This document shows, one piece after another, positions 34,923-43,934 of a DNA stretch of 64,000 nt (position 1 is its first letter; every line of letters starts with the position of its first letter). Below the pieces are notes generated by a model. That model did not search any database. It was not told where the DNA came from and saw nothing but the letters and a program-made list of their open reading frames with translations. Source of the stretch: Actinocatenispora comari (GTDB lineage Bacteria > Actinomycetota > Actinomycetes > Mycobacteriales > Micromonosporaceae); NCBI RefSeq assembly GCF_017312725.1, contig NZ_BOPO01000128.1, forward strand, positions 124,001 through 188,000, given 5' to 3'. The position numbers and the translations under genes were made by a program.

Positions 34923-35600
34923 ATGGAGTACGAGAACCACCACACGCCGATCGCCCCGAGCATCCTGTACTGGGGCACCCCGGTCGTCCTGCTGTCCACC
35001 GAGAACCCGGACGGTACGGCCAATCTCGCCCCGATGTCGTCGGCGTTCTGGCTCGGCTGGCGCGGCGTGCTCGGCCTCGGCGCCGGCTCGCAGACCGCTC
35101 GAAACCTGCGCCGTACCGGGGAGTGCGTGCTGAACCTGCCGTCCGACGAGCAGGCCGACGCGGTCGACCGGCTCGCCCTCACCACCGGCAACCCGTGCCT
35201 GTCGGCGGGCAAGGCCACGCGCGGCTACCGGTACCAGCCGGACAAGTTCGGCGCCGCGGGGCTCACGCCGGTACCGTCGGAAACCGTTGCGCCACCACGC
35301 GTCGCCGAGTGCCCCGTCGCCATGGAGGCGACGCTCGCCACGGCGCACCCGATCGCGGACGACAACGAGCAGGAGCGCGGCGCGATCGTGGCGTTCGAGG
35401 TGGTGGTCCGCCGGGTCTGGGTACACGACGAGATCCGCGCCACCGACCGGCCCGACCACGTCGACCCCGACGCCTGGCGGCCGCTGATCATGAGCTTCCA
35501 GCAGCTGTACCGGCGGGGGCCGCGGGCCCGCTCGTCCCGCCTCGCCACCATCCCCGAGCAGCTCTACCGGGACAGCGAGTACGTCCCCGTCGCGACTTGA
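34923..35600 (+). CDS. Flavin reductase-like FMN-binding split-barrel protein
   Basis: A 225-residue protein. The N-terminal core (SILYWGTPVVLLSTENPDGT, NLAPMSSAFWLGWRGVLGLG, SQTARNLRRTGECVLNLPS) matches the flavin-reductase-like domain that binds FMN on a split beta barrel. The C-terminal part (GAIVAFEVVVRRVWVHDEI) is longer than in simple flavin reductases. CAGACT ends six bases before ATG 34923 and no ribosome site is seen, so it is probably leaderless. It may supply reduced flavin to a monooxygenase or act as an NAD(P)H oxidoreductase. Confidence 0.87.
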   Translation: MEYENHHTPIAPSILYWGTPVVLLSTENPDGTANLAPMSSAFWLGWRGVLGLGAGSQTARNLRRTGECVLNLPSDEQADAVDRLALTTGNPCLSAGKATRGYRYQPDKFGAAGLTPVPSETVAPPRVAECPVAMEATLATAHPIADDNEQERGAIVAFEVVVRRVWVHDEIRATDRPDHVDPDAWRPLIMSFQQLYRRGPRARSSRLATIPEQLYRDSEYVPVAT

Positions 35601-35628
35601 CCTTGACGTGCGGGTCAGGGTCTACGGT
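35597..35628 (+). promoter_or_regulatory. MerR-type promoter with 20-bp spacer and dyad
   Basis: TTGACC (35597-35602) and TACGGT (35623-35628) are 20 bases apart, longer than optimal as in promoters activated by MerR proteins. GACCTTGAC (35599-35607) and GTCAGGGTC (35614-35622) form a near-perfect dyad across that spacer. The -10 ends six bases before ATG 35635. A MerR gene lies downstream in the same unit. Confidence 0.78.
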
Positions 35629-35634
35629 CGCCGC

Positions 35635-36486
35635 ATGAGCGAACGCGCGGCACTCCGGCAGCTACCCGACGAGCCTTCCGACGGGGGCACCGCACCCGGC
35701 GGGGCACCACTCGAAGGCGCCGCGCCAGCCGGGAAACCCCTGGCCGGCAAGGCGGTCGTCGTCACCGGCGGCGGTACCGGCATCGGCCGGGCCACCGCCC
35801 GGCTGTTCGCCGCCGAGGGCGCCGAGGTGCTCATCACCGGGCGCACCGAACGCACCCTGGCCGAGACCGCGGACGGCATGCCCGGGATGCGTACCGTGGT
35901 CGCGGACGTGGCCGCACCGGACGGGCCGGCGGCGATCGTCGACGCCGCGGTCGACCGGCTGGGGCGCATCGACGTGCTGGTCAACAACGCCGCGATCGTC
36001 CGGCCGGCGCGGCTCGGCGAGATCGACCGGCGCGCCGCCGAGGCCGAACTCGACACGAACCTGCTCGGCCCGGTCTTCCTGACCCAGCACGCACTTCCGC
36101 ACCTGGCGTCCGGCGCGGTGATCGTCAACGTCACGTCGAACGGCCCGCATCACGGCTGGCCGGGCAACTCGGTGTACGGCTCGACGAAGGTGGCGCTCGA
36201 CTTCCTCACCTACACCTGGGCCGCCGAACTCGCCGGGCGCGGCATCCGGGTGGTGTCGGTCGCGCCGGGCATCACCGCCACCCCGGTACTGGCACACGCC
36301 GGGTTCAGCGCCGACCGCATCGCCGCCGAGGCGCCGCGCGCGATCGAGCGGATCCCGCTCGGCCGGATCGCCGAGCCGGCCGAGATAGCGTGGTGGATCG
36401 TCGCGATGGCGCGACCGGAGGCGAGCTACCTGACCGGCCAGGTGCTGCGGGTCGACGGCGGCCTCAACCATGCGGGTACGTTCTGA
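35635..36486 (+). CDS. SDR family oxidoreductase
   Basis: A 283-residue SDR with a 36-residue Gly/Pro/Ala-rich N-terminal extension before the fold. The cofactor motif is TGGGTGIGRATARLF, followed by NNAAIV, the catalytic Ser in VTSNG, and YGSTK. It ends LTGQVLRVDGG as in typical 3-oxoacyl reductase-like SDRs. The start lies six bases after the -10 of a MerR-type promoter. A MerR regulator follows 58 bases downstream, so the pair is probably one regulated unit. Confidence 0.9.
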   Translation: MSERAALRQLPDEPSDGGTAPGGAPLEGAAPAGKPLAGKAVVVTGGGTGIGRATARLFAAEGAEVLITGRTERTLAETADGMPGMRTVVADVAAPDGPAAIVDAAVDRLGRIDVLVNNAAIVRPARLGEIDRRAAEAELDTNLLGPVFLTQHALPHLASGAVIVNVTSNGPHHGWPGNSVYGSTKVALDFLTYTWAAELAGRGIRVVSVAPGITATPVLAHAGFSADRIAAEAPRAIERIPLGRIAEPAEIAWWIVAMARPEASYLTGQVLRVDGGLNHAGTF

Positions 36487-36544
36487 CGGCGGTGACCGCC
36501 GCCACGGTCACGGGCCCCGGACGGGGCTGTCGAGGGGGAGTGCG

Positions 36545-36904
36545 GTGCGCATCGGAGAACTGGCCCGGCAGACCGGCGCGACCCGGCGTGCCCTGCGGCT
36601 GTACGAGTCGCACGGCCTGCTGACCGCCGACCGCGGGTCGAACGGCTACCGGCACTACGGCGCGGCGGCCACCCGGAAGGTGGCGAACATCCGGCGGCTG
36701 CAGGCGGCGGGCTTCACCCTGGCCGAGATCGCCGACTTCCTGCCCTGCCTGGACGGTGACCTGACCGCGGTGTGCCCGGCCAGCGCGCCGACGATCGCCC
36801 GCAAGCTCGCCGCCGTACAGCGGGAGCTGGATGCGCTCACGGTGCTCCGGGACCGGCTGGCCGGCCTGCTCGACCACGCCGCCGAACCGGCCCGGTCCGC
36901 CTGA
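36545..36904 (+). CDS. MerR family transcriptional regulator
   Basis: A 119-residue regulator. MRIGELARQTGATRRALRLYESHGLL is the canonical MerR start, followed by NGYRHYG and the second recognition region (NIRRLQAAGFTLAEIADFLPC). The C-terminal coiled coil (ARKLAAVQRELDALTVLRDRL) mediates dimerisation. It has Cys in FLPCLDG and VCPAS, a spacing also seen in redox- or metal-responsive MerR proteins, though no ligand can be assigned. It likely activates the long-spacer promoter upstream of the SDR gene. Confidence 0.92.
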   Translation: MRIGELARQTGATRRALRLYESHGLLTADRGSNGYRHYGAAATRKVANIRRLQAAGFTLAEIADFLPCLDGDLTAVCPASAPTIARKLAAVQRELDALTVLRDRLAGLLDHAAEPARSA

Positions 36905-37057
36905 CGGGGCCGAACAGCACGGCGCCGTTGCTGCCGGCTGTCGGAGCCGGGACGCAGCTGCGGCGCCGGAGCTGCCCGCCCGCCTGTCGGAACCGGGTCA
37001 CCGTGCCGGCGCCGTTGCAGCCGGCCGGGCCCGGCCGAGCCGGAAAGCCGGTCGGCG

Positions 37058-38071
37058 TCAGTCCGTTGTGGACAGGCGCACCAGCATCTTGCCGATGTTG
37101 CCGCCGCGCATCATGTCCAGAAACGCCGCCGGCGCGTTGGTCAGGCCGTCGGCGAAGGTCTCCCGGTAGGACAGCTCGCCGCCGGCCAACCAGCCACCGG
37201 CCCGCTCGACGAACTCGCCGCGCAGGTCGCCGTGGTCGCGGACGAGGAACCCGCGCAGGGTCAGCCGCCAGCCGATCAACCGGGCCAGGTTGCGCGGCGC
37301 GGCGGCCGGCTCGGTGTCGTTGTACCCGGAGATCATTCCGCAGATCGCGGCCCGCCCGAACCGGTTCATCGACCCGATCGCGGCCTCCAGGTGCTCGCCG
37401 CCCACGTTGTCGAAGTACACGTCGATGCCGTCCGGCGCGGCCGCCCGCAGCTGCCGCGCCACCGGCCCGTCGTGGTAGTCGAACGCGGCGTCGAAGCCCA
37501 GCTCGTCGGTCAGGTAGCGGACCTTCTCCGCCGACCCGGCCGAACCGACGACCCGGCCGGCCCCGAGCAGCCGGGCGAACTGGCCCACCGCGCTGCCGAC
37601 CGCACCGGCCGCGCCGGACACGAACACCGTCTCGCCCGGCCGGAGCCGCGCCACCCCGACCAGCCCCGCGTACGCGGTCAGCCCGGTCATGCCGAGGATG
37701 CCCAGGTAGGTGGAGACCGGCGCCGCGGCCGGGTCGACCCGCACCGCATGATCGGCGTCGAGCAGCGCGTAGTCACGCCAGCCGAGGCCGTGCAGCACCG
37801 TGTCGCCCACCGACCACCGCGGCGAGCGCGACTCGACGACCTCGCCGATCGCGCCGCCCTCCAGCGCCTTCCCCACCTCGAACGGCGCCACGTACGACTC
37901 GACGTCGTTCATCCGGCCCCGCATGTACGGGTCGACCGACATCAGCGTGTTGCGCACCAACACCTGCCCGTCGGCCGGCGCCGGCACCTCGACCGTGGCC
38001 AGTTCGAACGTCTCCGCGGTGGGCCAGCCGTCCGGCCGCGCCGCCAACCTGATCTCCCGCCCAGCTGTCAT
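37058..38071 (-). CDS. NADP-dependent oxidoreductase, MDR family (CurA/PTGR-like)
   Basis: A 337-residue zinc-free medium-chain reductase. It has NTLMSVDPYMRGRMND, LGILGMTGLTAYAGL, and the NADP site VFVSGAAGAVGSAVGQFARL (AAGxxGxxxG), then YFDNVGGEHLEAAI. These are the leukotriene B4 12-hydroxydehydrogenase/curcumin reductase motifs; members reduce alpha,beta-unsaturated carbonyls. TAGCCT lies exactly six bases before ATG 38071, so the mRNA is likely leaderless. It is downstream of recR on the same strand but has its own promoter. Confidence 0.92.
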   Translation of the reverse strand: MTAGREIRLAARPDGWPTAETFELATVEVPAPADGQVLVRNTLMSVDPYMRGRMNDVESYVAPFEVGKALEGGAIGEVVESRSPRWSVGDTVLHGLGWRDYALLDADHAVRVDPAAAPVSTYLGILGMTGLTAYAGLVGVARLRPGETVFVSGAAGAVGSAVGQFARLLGAGRVVGSAGSAEKVRYLTDELGFDAAFDYHDGPVARQLRAAAPDGIDVYFDNVGGEHLEAAIGSMNRFGRAAICGMISGYNDTEPAAAPRNLARLIGWRLTLRGFLVRDHGDLRGEFVERAGGWLAGGELSYRETFADGLTNAPAAFLDMMRGGNIGKMLVRLSTTD

Positions 38072-38104
38072 GCCACCAGGCTATTGCGCTCCCGGCGCCG
38101 TGGC

Positions 38105-38704
38105 TCAGACGTCGACGGAGCGGCGCCCCTCGAACGCCCGCCCCAGCGTGATCTCGTCCGCGTACTCCAGATCGCCGCCGACCGGCAGCCCGGACGCGAT
38201 GCGCGTCACCGCGATCCCCATCGGCTTCACCAGCAGCGCGAGGTACGTCGCGGTCGCCTCGCCCTCGGTGTTCGGGTCGGTGGCGAGGATCAGCTCGGTC
38301 ACCGCCCCCGACTGCAACCGGGTCATCAGCTCCCGGATCCGCAGGTTGTCCGGGCCGACGCCCTCCAGCGGGTTGATCGCCCCGCCGAGCACGTGGTACC
38401 GGCCGCGGAACTCACCGGTGCGCTCGATCGCGACGACGTCCTTGGGCTCCTCCACCACGCACAGCACCTCGTCGGTGCGCCGCGCGTCCCGGCAGATCCG
38501 GCACTCGTCGGCCTCGGCCACGTTGAAGCAGGTGCGGCAGAACCGCACCTGGTCCTTGACCCGGGTCAGCGCCGCCGACAGCCGGGTGACGTCCTCCCGG
38601 TCGGCGGCGAGCACGTGGAACGCGATGCGCTGCGCGCTCTTCGGACCGACCCCGGGCAACCGCCCGAGCTCGTCGATCAGATCCTGGATGGCGCCCTCGT
38701 ACAC
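38105..38704 (-). CDS. recR: Recombination protein RecR
   Basis: A 199-residue protein of the RecFOR pathway, which loads RecA at single-strand gaps. It shows the helix-hairpin-helix ([20 protein letters not shown]), a four-cysteine zinc finger (Cys56, 59, 68, 71), and the Toprim domain ([33 protein letters not shown]). Length and order are standard. GTG 38704 is the start; it follows ybaB by nine bases in the usual dnaX-ybaB-recR order. Confidence 0.97.
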   Translation of the reverse strand: MYEGAIQDLIDELGRLPGVGPKSAQRIAFHVLAADREDVTRLSAALTRVKDQVRFCRTCFNVAEADECRICRDARRTDEVLCVVEEPKDVVAIERTGEFRGRYHVLGGAINPLEGVGPDNLRIRELMTRLQSGAVTELILATDPNTEGEATATYLALLVKPMGIAVTRIASGLPVGGDLEYADEITLGRAFEGRRSVDV

Positions 38705-38713
38705 CGGGCGGTC

Positions 38714-39058
38714 CTAGAAGCCCAGACCGGGCATGCCACCGGCCATCCCGCCGAGGCCGCCCGCGATCGGACCCATCTTCTCCTGCTGCACCTTGCGCGC
38801 CTCCTCGGTGGCGCTGCGCACCGCCGCGACGATCAGGTCCTGCAGGGTCTCGATGTCCTCCGGATCGACCACCTTCGGGTCGATCTCGATGCTGCGCAAC
38901 TCGGCGCTTCCGGTCACCGTCGCGGTCACCAGGCCGCCACCGGCGCTGCCCTTGACCTCGGTGTCCGCCAACTCCTCCTGCGCCGAAGCCAGCTGCTCCT
39001 GCATCTTTTGTGCTTGCTTGAGCAGTTCCTGAAGGTTCGGCTGCCCGCCACCCGGCAT
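38714..39058 (-). CDS. YbaB/EbfC family nucleoid-associated protein
   Basis: A 114-residue DNA-binding dimer of the YbaB family. [19 protein letters not shown] and [20 protein letters not shown] are characteristic, with a Gly/Met-rich tail ([15 protein letters not shown]) typical of actinobacterial members. GAGGAG lies 8 bases before ATG 39058. It is always linked to dnaX and recR, and is believed to bridge DNA and assist repair or chromosome organisation. Confidence 0.95.
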   Translation of the reverse strand: MPGGGQPNLQELLKQAQKMQEQLASAQEELADTEVKGSAGGGLVTATVTGSAELRSIEIDPKVVDPEDIETLQDLIVAAVRSATEEARKVQQEKMGPIAGGLGGMAGGMPGLGF

Positions 39059-39381
39059 CACGGCGACTCCTCGAAGTTGTCGGCTCTGCGGTCTGTCCCT
39101 GCCGAGCGTAGCCGGCGCAACGCAGCACCACCCGCGCCGCCCGCTCCCGCCAGCACGCACCGCCCGCCACCCGGCACGCACCGGCAGCCCCGTGCCAGAG
39201 CCCGCGCGCCGGCTCCGGTCGCCCGCTCTCGGGTCGCAAGGACCACTGCCCGCTCGCTGCCGGCCGGCCATCTCGACGTCGCGGCGTCGCGGCGTCGCGG
39301 CGTCGCCTGTAGCCCAGCACTCGAGCTGCCCTCCGCACGCTGTCGCCTGGAGCTCGGCCCGCTGGGCCGGAGGTTCTCGCC
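39059..39381. other. Intergenic region between dnaX and ybaB with an 8-bp microsatellite
   Basis: 323 bases without a convincing gene. At 39277-39306 the 8-mer CGTCGCGG occurs three times in tandem plus a partial copy. dnaX and ybaB are normally close together, so this gap is long. It presumably carries the promoter for ybaB-recR, but I cannot define one. Confidence 0.6.
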
Positions 39382-41946
39382 CTAGTCGATCTGTTCCGCG
39401 CCGAGCTTCTGTACCAGCAGCGACACCGCCCGGTCCTCGACGCTGACCGGCTTGGGCGCGCTGGCCGGGTCGAACGGCTCGTCGGTCGGCTCGTCGCCGG
39501 GCGCGAACCCATCGAGCGCCGGCGCCGCCGTGCTCGGGCCGGCCGGCCGGGCCGGCGCCGGGGCCACCGCGGTCGCCGCACCGCCAGCGGTCGGACCCGC
39601 GCCACCCATGCTGGCCGGTACCGGATCGTCCGGCGAGAAGTCGGTCGGCCCGTCCGGCAGCCAGTCCGGCGCGCTGGCCGGCCGCGGCATGGTCGCCACC
39701 GCGCCGTCCGGCCGCGTGCTGCCGCTTCCGGGCGCGCCGGGAGCGAACCCGCCCGTCGGCGAGCCGGCACTCGCGACCGGCGCGCTTCCGGCGACCGCAC
39801 CGAGCCCGGCCGGGGCCGCTACCGATCCGGTCGGGGCCGAACCGCCCGGCGCGGCACCGGTCGATGCGGCACCGGTCGGTCCCGTACCGTTCCCGGACGG
39901 TTCCGCCGCGGCACCGCCGCCACCCGCGGGACCGGCACCACCACCGGCACCGCTCTCGGGCGGCGCAGCGGCGGAGCCACCCGGGCGAGCGATCTCCGGC
40001 CAGCCACCGGCGTCGTTCGCGGCCGGCGCCGACGAACCGGACGGGGCCGGCGGCGGCGCGGCCGGAGCCGGCGGGGCGGCGGTCGGCGGGGCTGCGGCCG
40101 GCGGCGTGGCGGCCGGCGGGGCGCTGCTGGGCGGCGCCGGCCGGCTCGACGCCGCCGGGTTCGCCTCGCAGCGAATCCGCAACCGGCGATGCAGTACGGC
40201 GTGCACCGCGTCCTGGATCACCGACGCCAGGTTGTCGTCGTTGAGCCGCGCCGCGGTGCCGGCGTTGCGCGCCTTGAGGACCAGGGTGTCGCCGTCCAGC
40301 GCGTACGGCCCGGCGTTCTGCCCGAGGATCGCCCACACCATCTGGCGCCGCCGCTTCACCTCCGCCAGCACCGCGCTCCAGTGCGTCTCGACGGTGGCCA
40401 GGTCCACGTCACCGGACGCGGCCGGGGCGGCAGCGGCACCGCCGGCCGCCGGCGCCGCCGGCGCAGGTGGCGCCGGCGCAGGTGGCGCCGAGACCGGCTC
40501 CGCCGCGACCGGCACGGGCTCGGCCGCCGGGGCGGGCGCAGGCACCGGCGCGGACGGCGCGGCCACGCTGGACGCAGGTCCTGCGGCCTGCGCCGGCACC
40601 GACGCCGTCGCGGCCGGGGCGGCGCTCGACCCAGCCGGGGCGGCCGCACTCGAACCGGTTGCCGAGGAGGCCGAGTTCGAACCGGCCGGGGAGGCCGGGC
40701 TCGGCGCGGCCGGTGCGGCGGGTGCAGCCGGCGCGGCCGGTGCAAGCGGTGCGGGCGGTGCGGCGACGATCGGCACCGCGCCGCCGGCGGCGATCCGGTG
40801 CTCCAGCGTCTCCAGCCGTTGCAGCAGGTCGGCGGTGCTGTCGCCGGCGGGCAGCAGCATCCGGGCGCAGAGCACCTCCAGCACCAGCCGGGGCGAGGTG
40901 GCACCGCGCATCGAGGCCAGGCCCTCGTGCAGGATGTCGGCCATCCGGGACAGCGTGGCCGGGCCGAGCCGCTGCGCCTGCGCGGTGAGCCGGTCCACCT
41001 CGTCCGGTGGAACCGCGAGCAGGCCCTTGCCGGCGGCGTCCGGCACCTGGTTGAGCACGATCAGATCGCGCAGCCGTTCCAGCAGGTCGGAAGCGAACCG
41101 GCGGGGATCGTGGCCGGCCTCGACGACCCGGTCGACCGCGCCGAACAGCCCGGCACCGTCCGAGGTGGCCAGCGCGTCGACGGCGGCGTCGATCAGCTCC
41201 ACGTCGGTCACGCCGAGCAGCGCGACCGCCCGCGGATAGCTCACCCCGGACTCGTCGGCGCCGGCGAGCAGCTGATCCATGATCGACTGGGCGTCCCGGA
41301 CCGAGCCGCCGCCCGCGCGCACGACCAGCGGAAACACCGCCGGATCGACCTTGACGCCCTCCTTGGCGCAGATCAGCTCCAGGTGCTCGCGCATCACCCC
41401 GGGCGGCACCAGCCGGAACGGGTAATGGTGGGTACGCGACTTGATCGTGCCGAGAACCTTGTCCGGTTCGGTGGTCGCGAACACGAACATCACGTATTCG
41501 GGTGGTTCCTCGACCAGCTTGAGCAGCGCGTTGAACCCGGCCGACGAGACCATGTGCGCCTCGTCGATCACGTACACCTTGTAGCGGCTGTTGACCGGGG
41601 CGAAGAACGCCTTCTCGCGCAGCTCGCGGGCGTCGTCGACGCCGCCGTGACTGGCCGCGTCGATCTCGATCACGTCGATCGAACCCGGCCCGTCCGGCGC
41701 GAGTGCCCGGCACGAGTCGCACTCGCCGCACGGCTCCGGCGTCGGCCCCTTCGCGCAGTTCACCGAGCGGGCCAGGATCCGGGCGCTGGACGTCTTGCCG
41801 CAGCCGCGCGGCCCGCTGAACAGGTAGGCGTGGTTGAGCTTGTCGTTGCGCAACGCCGCCATCAGCGGCTCGGTGACCTGCTCCTGGCCGAACACCTCGG
41901 CGAAGGTGCGCGGCCGATACTTCCGGTACAACGCGATGTTCGGCAC
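39382..41946 (-). CDS. dnaX: DNA polymerase III subunit gamma/tau
   Basis: An 854-residue clamp-loader subunit. The AAA+ domain has GPRGCGKT (residues 45-52), a zinc module (Cys64, 73, 76, 79), DEAH (128-131) and the sensor [16 protein letters not shown]. Domain III follows, then about 400 residues of Ala/Pro/Ser-rich low-complexity sequence interrupted by a conserved block ([20 protein letters not shown], residues about 520-600). The end [18 protein letters not shown] is conserved in actinobacteria. I chose GTG 41946 ([12 protein letters not shown]). No frameshift site for a shorter gamma form is evident. Confidence 0.97.
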   Translation of the reverse strand: MPNIALYRKYRPRTFAEVFGQEQVTEPLMAALRNDKLNHAYLFSGPRGCGKTSSARILARSVNCAKGPTPEPCGECDSCRALAPDGPGSIDVIEIDAASHGGVDDARELREKAFFAPVNSRYKVYVIDEAHMVSSAGFNALLKLVEEPPEYVMFVFATTEPDKVLGTIKSRTHHYPFRLVPPGVMREHLELICAKEGVKVDPAVFPLVVRAGGGSVRDAQSIMDQLLAGADESGVSYPRAVALLGVTDVELIDAAVDALATSDGAGLFGAVDRVVEAGHDPRRFASDLLERLRDLIVLNQVPDAAGKGLLAVPPDEVDRLTAQAQRLGPATLSRMADILHEGLASMRGATSPRLVLEVLCARMLLPAGDSTADLLQRLETLEHRIAAGGAVPIVAAPPAPLAPAAPAAPAAPAAPSPASPAGSNSASSATGSSAAAPAGSSAAPAATASVPAQAAGPASSVAAPSAPVPAPAPAAEPVPVAAEPVSAPPAPAPPAPAAPAAGGAAAAPAASGDVDLATVETHWSAVLAEVKRRRQMVWAILGQNAGPYALDGDTLVLKARNAGTAARLNDDNLASVIQDAVHAVLHRRLRIRCEANPAASSRPAPPSSAPPAATPPAAAPPTAAPPAPAAPPPAPSGSSAPAANDAGGWPEIARPGGSAAAPPESGAGGGAGPAGGGGAAAEPSGNGTGPTGAASTGAAPGGSAPTGSVAAPAGLGAVAGSAPVASAGSPTGGFAPGAPGSGSTRPDGAVATMPRPASAPDWLPDGPTDFSPDDPVPASMGGAGPTAGGAATAVAPAPARPAGPSTAAPALDGFAPGDEPTDEPFDPASAPKPVSVEDRAVSLLVQKLGAEQID

Positions 41947-42102
41947 CGGCGTCTCGCCCCCTCTCCGAGACCCACTGGTGGCCCCGGAGCCGAAGTCTAG
42001 GTCAGCCGACCGACACCATCCGCCCGGCGCGGCCGGGTGGGTGACGGTGGGCGGTGCGACACCCGACACGGCGGCTCGGAGCGGCCGGATGCGGGCACGA
42101 AA

Positions 42103-42190
42103 GGGCCCCCCGTGCACCCGTGAGAGCTCGCGTACCCTTGCTGCCTTCCGGCCCTGGGGGAGTTGACGAGATGCACGCCGCACGAGGGGC
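42103..42190 (-). ncRNA. ffs: Signal recognition particle 4.5S-type RNA
   Basis: The minus strand contains the SRP core GGCCGGAAGGCAGCAAGGG (about 42131-42150), with the GGAA tetraloop that binds Ffh. The ends pair: CCCCTCGTGC at the 5' side with GCACGGGGGG at the 3' side, and GCATCTCGTCAACTCCCCC against the opposite arm. Size and position next to dnaX match the short actinobacterial SRP RNA. The exact ends are estimated from the closing stem. Confidence 0.93.
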
Positions 42191-42293
42191 TGGCGACTAC
42201 TGTACAGGGCACGCGGCGGCCGAACCCACCCGCATGCGGCGCCCGGCGGTACCGGCTGGATACCTCCCCGCGCGGGCCGGTATCGTGTCCCGC

Positions 42294-42378
42294 GGAGGAT
42301 TCGCCTAGTGGCCTAGGGCGCACGCTTGGAAAGCGTGTTGGGTTCACACCCTCACGAGTTCGAATCTCGTATCCTCCG
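42294..42378 (+). tRNA. tRNA-Ser (anticodon GGA)
   Basis: The acceptor stem GGAGGAT (42294-42300) pairs with ATCCTCC (42371-42377), with discriminator G. The anticodon loop TTGGAAA has GGA at 42328-42330, reading UCC/UCU. A long variable arm (about 42338-42353) marks it as class II tRNA-Ser, and GAGTTCGAATCTC is the T arm. CCA is not encoded. Confidence 0.96.
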
Positions 42379-42396
42379 CCGCCTGAACAGGCAAAA

Positions 42397-42432
42397 CGCC
42401 GGGCCGGCACCCCTCGGGGCGCCGGCCCGGCG
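42397..42432 (+). terminator. Terminator after tRNA-Ser
   Basis: CGCCGGGCCGGC (42397-42408) pairs perfectly with GCCGGCCCGGCG (42421-42432), with inner CCCC/GGGG extending the stem. It begins 18 bases after the tRNA. Confidence 0.85.
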
Positions 42433-42503
42433 TCGTCCGGCCGGCGATGGCGGGGCACCGGAAAAGGCGGGCGCACCGGGAGTTGCGCGCCGGAACTGGT
42501 CGA

Positions 42504-42692
42504 ATGCCGAAACTCGCCTGCCGGTGCGGCTACGTCCACAACCTGTCGCCGATTCCCGACGACGGACTCCAGGTGCTCCCCGACCGGCTCCTCCACCCGT
42601 CCGAGCGCACGCGCGCGAGTTGCACGCCGCGGGCGGCTGACCGCGTCCGCGGGCCGGAAATCCGGCGGATCGGCACGGCGGGCCGGTGCTAG
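42504..42692 (+). CDS. Possible small CxC protein, perhaps decayed at its 3' end
   Basis: ATG 42504 opens [20 protein letters not shown], which looks like the start of a small zinc-ribbon-type protein (CxC and LSPIP). The following residues ([20 protein letters not shown]) lose that character, as if the frame had shifted after about residue 30. GGAACTGG lies upstream. It may be a short real gene, a truncated remnant, or chance. The region otherwise holds only the tRNA terminator and the riboswitch promoter. Confidence 0.3.
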   Translation: MPKLACRCGYVHNLSPIPDDGLQVLPDRLLHPSERTRASCTPRAADRVRGPEIRRIGTAGRC

Positions 42693-42702
42693 GTTGTCTG
42701 CC

Positions 42703-42820
42703 GCGGTCGTGAGTGCCAGTGCGAAGCCCCGGCTTGCTGGCCGGCAACCCTCGCAGGACGCGGGTGGGGTGCCCCGGGTGATGACCGGGTCCAGCACGCG
42801 GTGTGCCGGGCAAGCCGCGC
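42703..42820 (+). ncRNA. SAM-IV riboswitch
   Basis: The stretch holds the SAM-IV hallmark order: GGTC...GAGTGCCAG, AAGCCCCGGCTTGCTGGCC, GGCAACCCTCGC, GGTGGGGTGCCCCGGGTGA, then GACC closing the outer stem (42705-42708 with 42783-42786). GGCTTGC (42731-42737) can form the second pseudoknot with GCAAGCC (42810-42816). TAGGTT (42690-42695) is a -10 placing the start at about 42702. S-adenosylmethionine binding should reduce expression of the next gene, probably by hiding its GGAGG at 42824-42828. Confidence 0.9.
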
Positions 42821-42834
42821 GACCGGAGGCAACC

Positions 42835-43506
42835 GTGCCGTACCCGAACGAGACCTCGTCCCGCCCGACCTCGGCCGTGCCGGAGTTCCGGCTCGTCGGC
42901 CCGGAGCTCGTCGGTGAACGGGTCCGGCTGGAACCGATGAGCCACCGCCACGTCGAGGGGCTGGCCGAGGCCGCCGAGCAGGACCGCAGCCGGTACTCCT
43001 ACACCTGGGTGCCACGGGCCGACGAGGTCGAGGGGTACGTGGCGGCGCAGCTGGCGCGGGCCGCGGCCGGCCGGCTCGCCCCGTACGTGCAGATCGACGT
43101 GGCGACCGGGCGGATCGTCGGGGCCACCGCGTACTGGGATCCGCGGCCGTGGCCGGACGGCACCGGGTTGTGCGCGATCGAGGTCGGCTTCACCTGGCTG
43201 GCCGGCTCGGCGCAGGGCACGGGCATCAACACCGAGGCGAAGCTGCTGCTGTTCGAGCACGCGTTCACGCGGTGGCAGGTGGCCCGGCTCGACCTGAAGA
43301 CCGATGCCCGCAACACCCGGTCGCGGCGCGCCATCGAGAGCGTCGGCGGCCGGTTCGAGGGCGTGCTGCGGAGCTGGTCGCGGTCGTGGGCGCCGGGCGA
43401 GGACGGTCGGCTGCGCGACTCGGCCATCTTCTCCATCATCGCGGCCGAGTGGCCCGACTGCCGCGCCCGCCTCACCGCCCGCCTGGCCGCCCGCCCCGCG
43501 CGCTGA
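42835..43506 (+). CDS. GNAT family N-acetyltransferase (RimJ/RimL-like) under a SAM-IV riboswitch
   Basis: A 223-residue acetyltransferase. [20 protein letters not shown] is the usual RimJ/L start, [20 protein letters not shown] is the acetyl-CoA-binding region (motif A variant QGTGIN), and [20 protein letters not shown] with [12 protein letters not shown] forms motif B. GGAGG sits 6 bases before GTG 42835. It is the only gene directly after the SAM riboswitch, so its expression should follow S-adenosylmethionine levels. The acceptor is unknown; protein N-termini or a sulfur amino acid analogue are possibilities. Confidence 0.9.
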   Translation: MPYPNETSSRPTSAVPEFRLVGPELVGERVRLEPMSHRHVEGLAEAAEQDRSRYSYTWVPRADEVEGYVAAQLARAAAGRLAPYVQIDVATGRIVGATAYWDPRPWPDGTGLCAIEVGFTWLAGSAQGTGINTEAKLLLFEHAFTRWQVARLDLKTDARNTRSRRAIESVGGRFEGVLRSWSRSWAPGEDGRLRDSAIFSIIAAEWPDCRARLTARLAARPAR

Positions 43507-43535
43507 CGCCACCCGAGCCCGAGGTGGCGACCGAG

Positions 43536-43886
43536 CTACGGGGCGTGCAGGGGTGGGTGGATCGCGGCGATCTTCTTGGGGACGCACATCAGCCAGGCGT
43601 CGAGGACCAGTTCGCGCATCTCGGGCACGTCGACGGCGGCCAGCCGCACCCGCACCCAGTTGAACCGCTCGTCGGACGGCAGCGGCGGCAGGAACTTCTC
43701 CGGCTCGCCGGCGACCAGCGCGTCCCGTTCGTCCTTCGGGTAGCCGAAGCCCATGATCGTCTCGTCCCGGGACAGCGCCGCGTAGACGATGCGGCCGACC
43801 CGGAACTTGACCCGGTCGTACACCAGGGCCTCGGTGGTGCGAGGCAGCCGGGTGGCCCAGCTGCGCACGTCGTCGACGGTGACCAT
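43536..43886 (-). CDS. MmcQ/YjbR family protein
   Basis: A 116-residue protein with the YjbR fold (CyaY-like). MVTVDDVRSWATRLPRTTEA, VKFRVGRIVYAALSRDE, and the end RELVLDAWLMCVPKK match the family. YjbR proteins bind DNA double-helix surfaces or act as accessory proteins, but the role is unproven. TAGACC ends six bases before ATG 43886 and no ribosome site is present, so it is probably leaderless. Convergent with the GNAT gene, divergent from the polymerase gene. Confidence 0.88.
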   Translation of the reverse strand: MVTVDDVRSWATRLPRTTEALVYDRVKFRVGRIVYAALSRDETIMGFGYPKDERDALVAGEPEKFLPPLPSDERFNWVRVRLAAVDVPEMRELVLDAWLMCVPKKIAAIHPPLHAP

Positions 43887-43934
43887 GCGTCCGGTCTACG
43901 CCCGGGGACCGACAGTTTCGCGGGAGAATGGTGC

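Noticed and set aside
42703-42820. Cobalamin or SAM-I riboswitch
   Set aside because: The core segment order and outer GGTC/GACC closure match SAM-IV; no B12 box or SAM-I kink-turn is seen.
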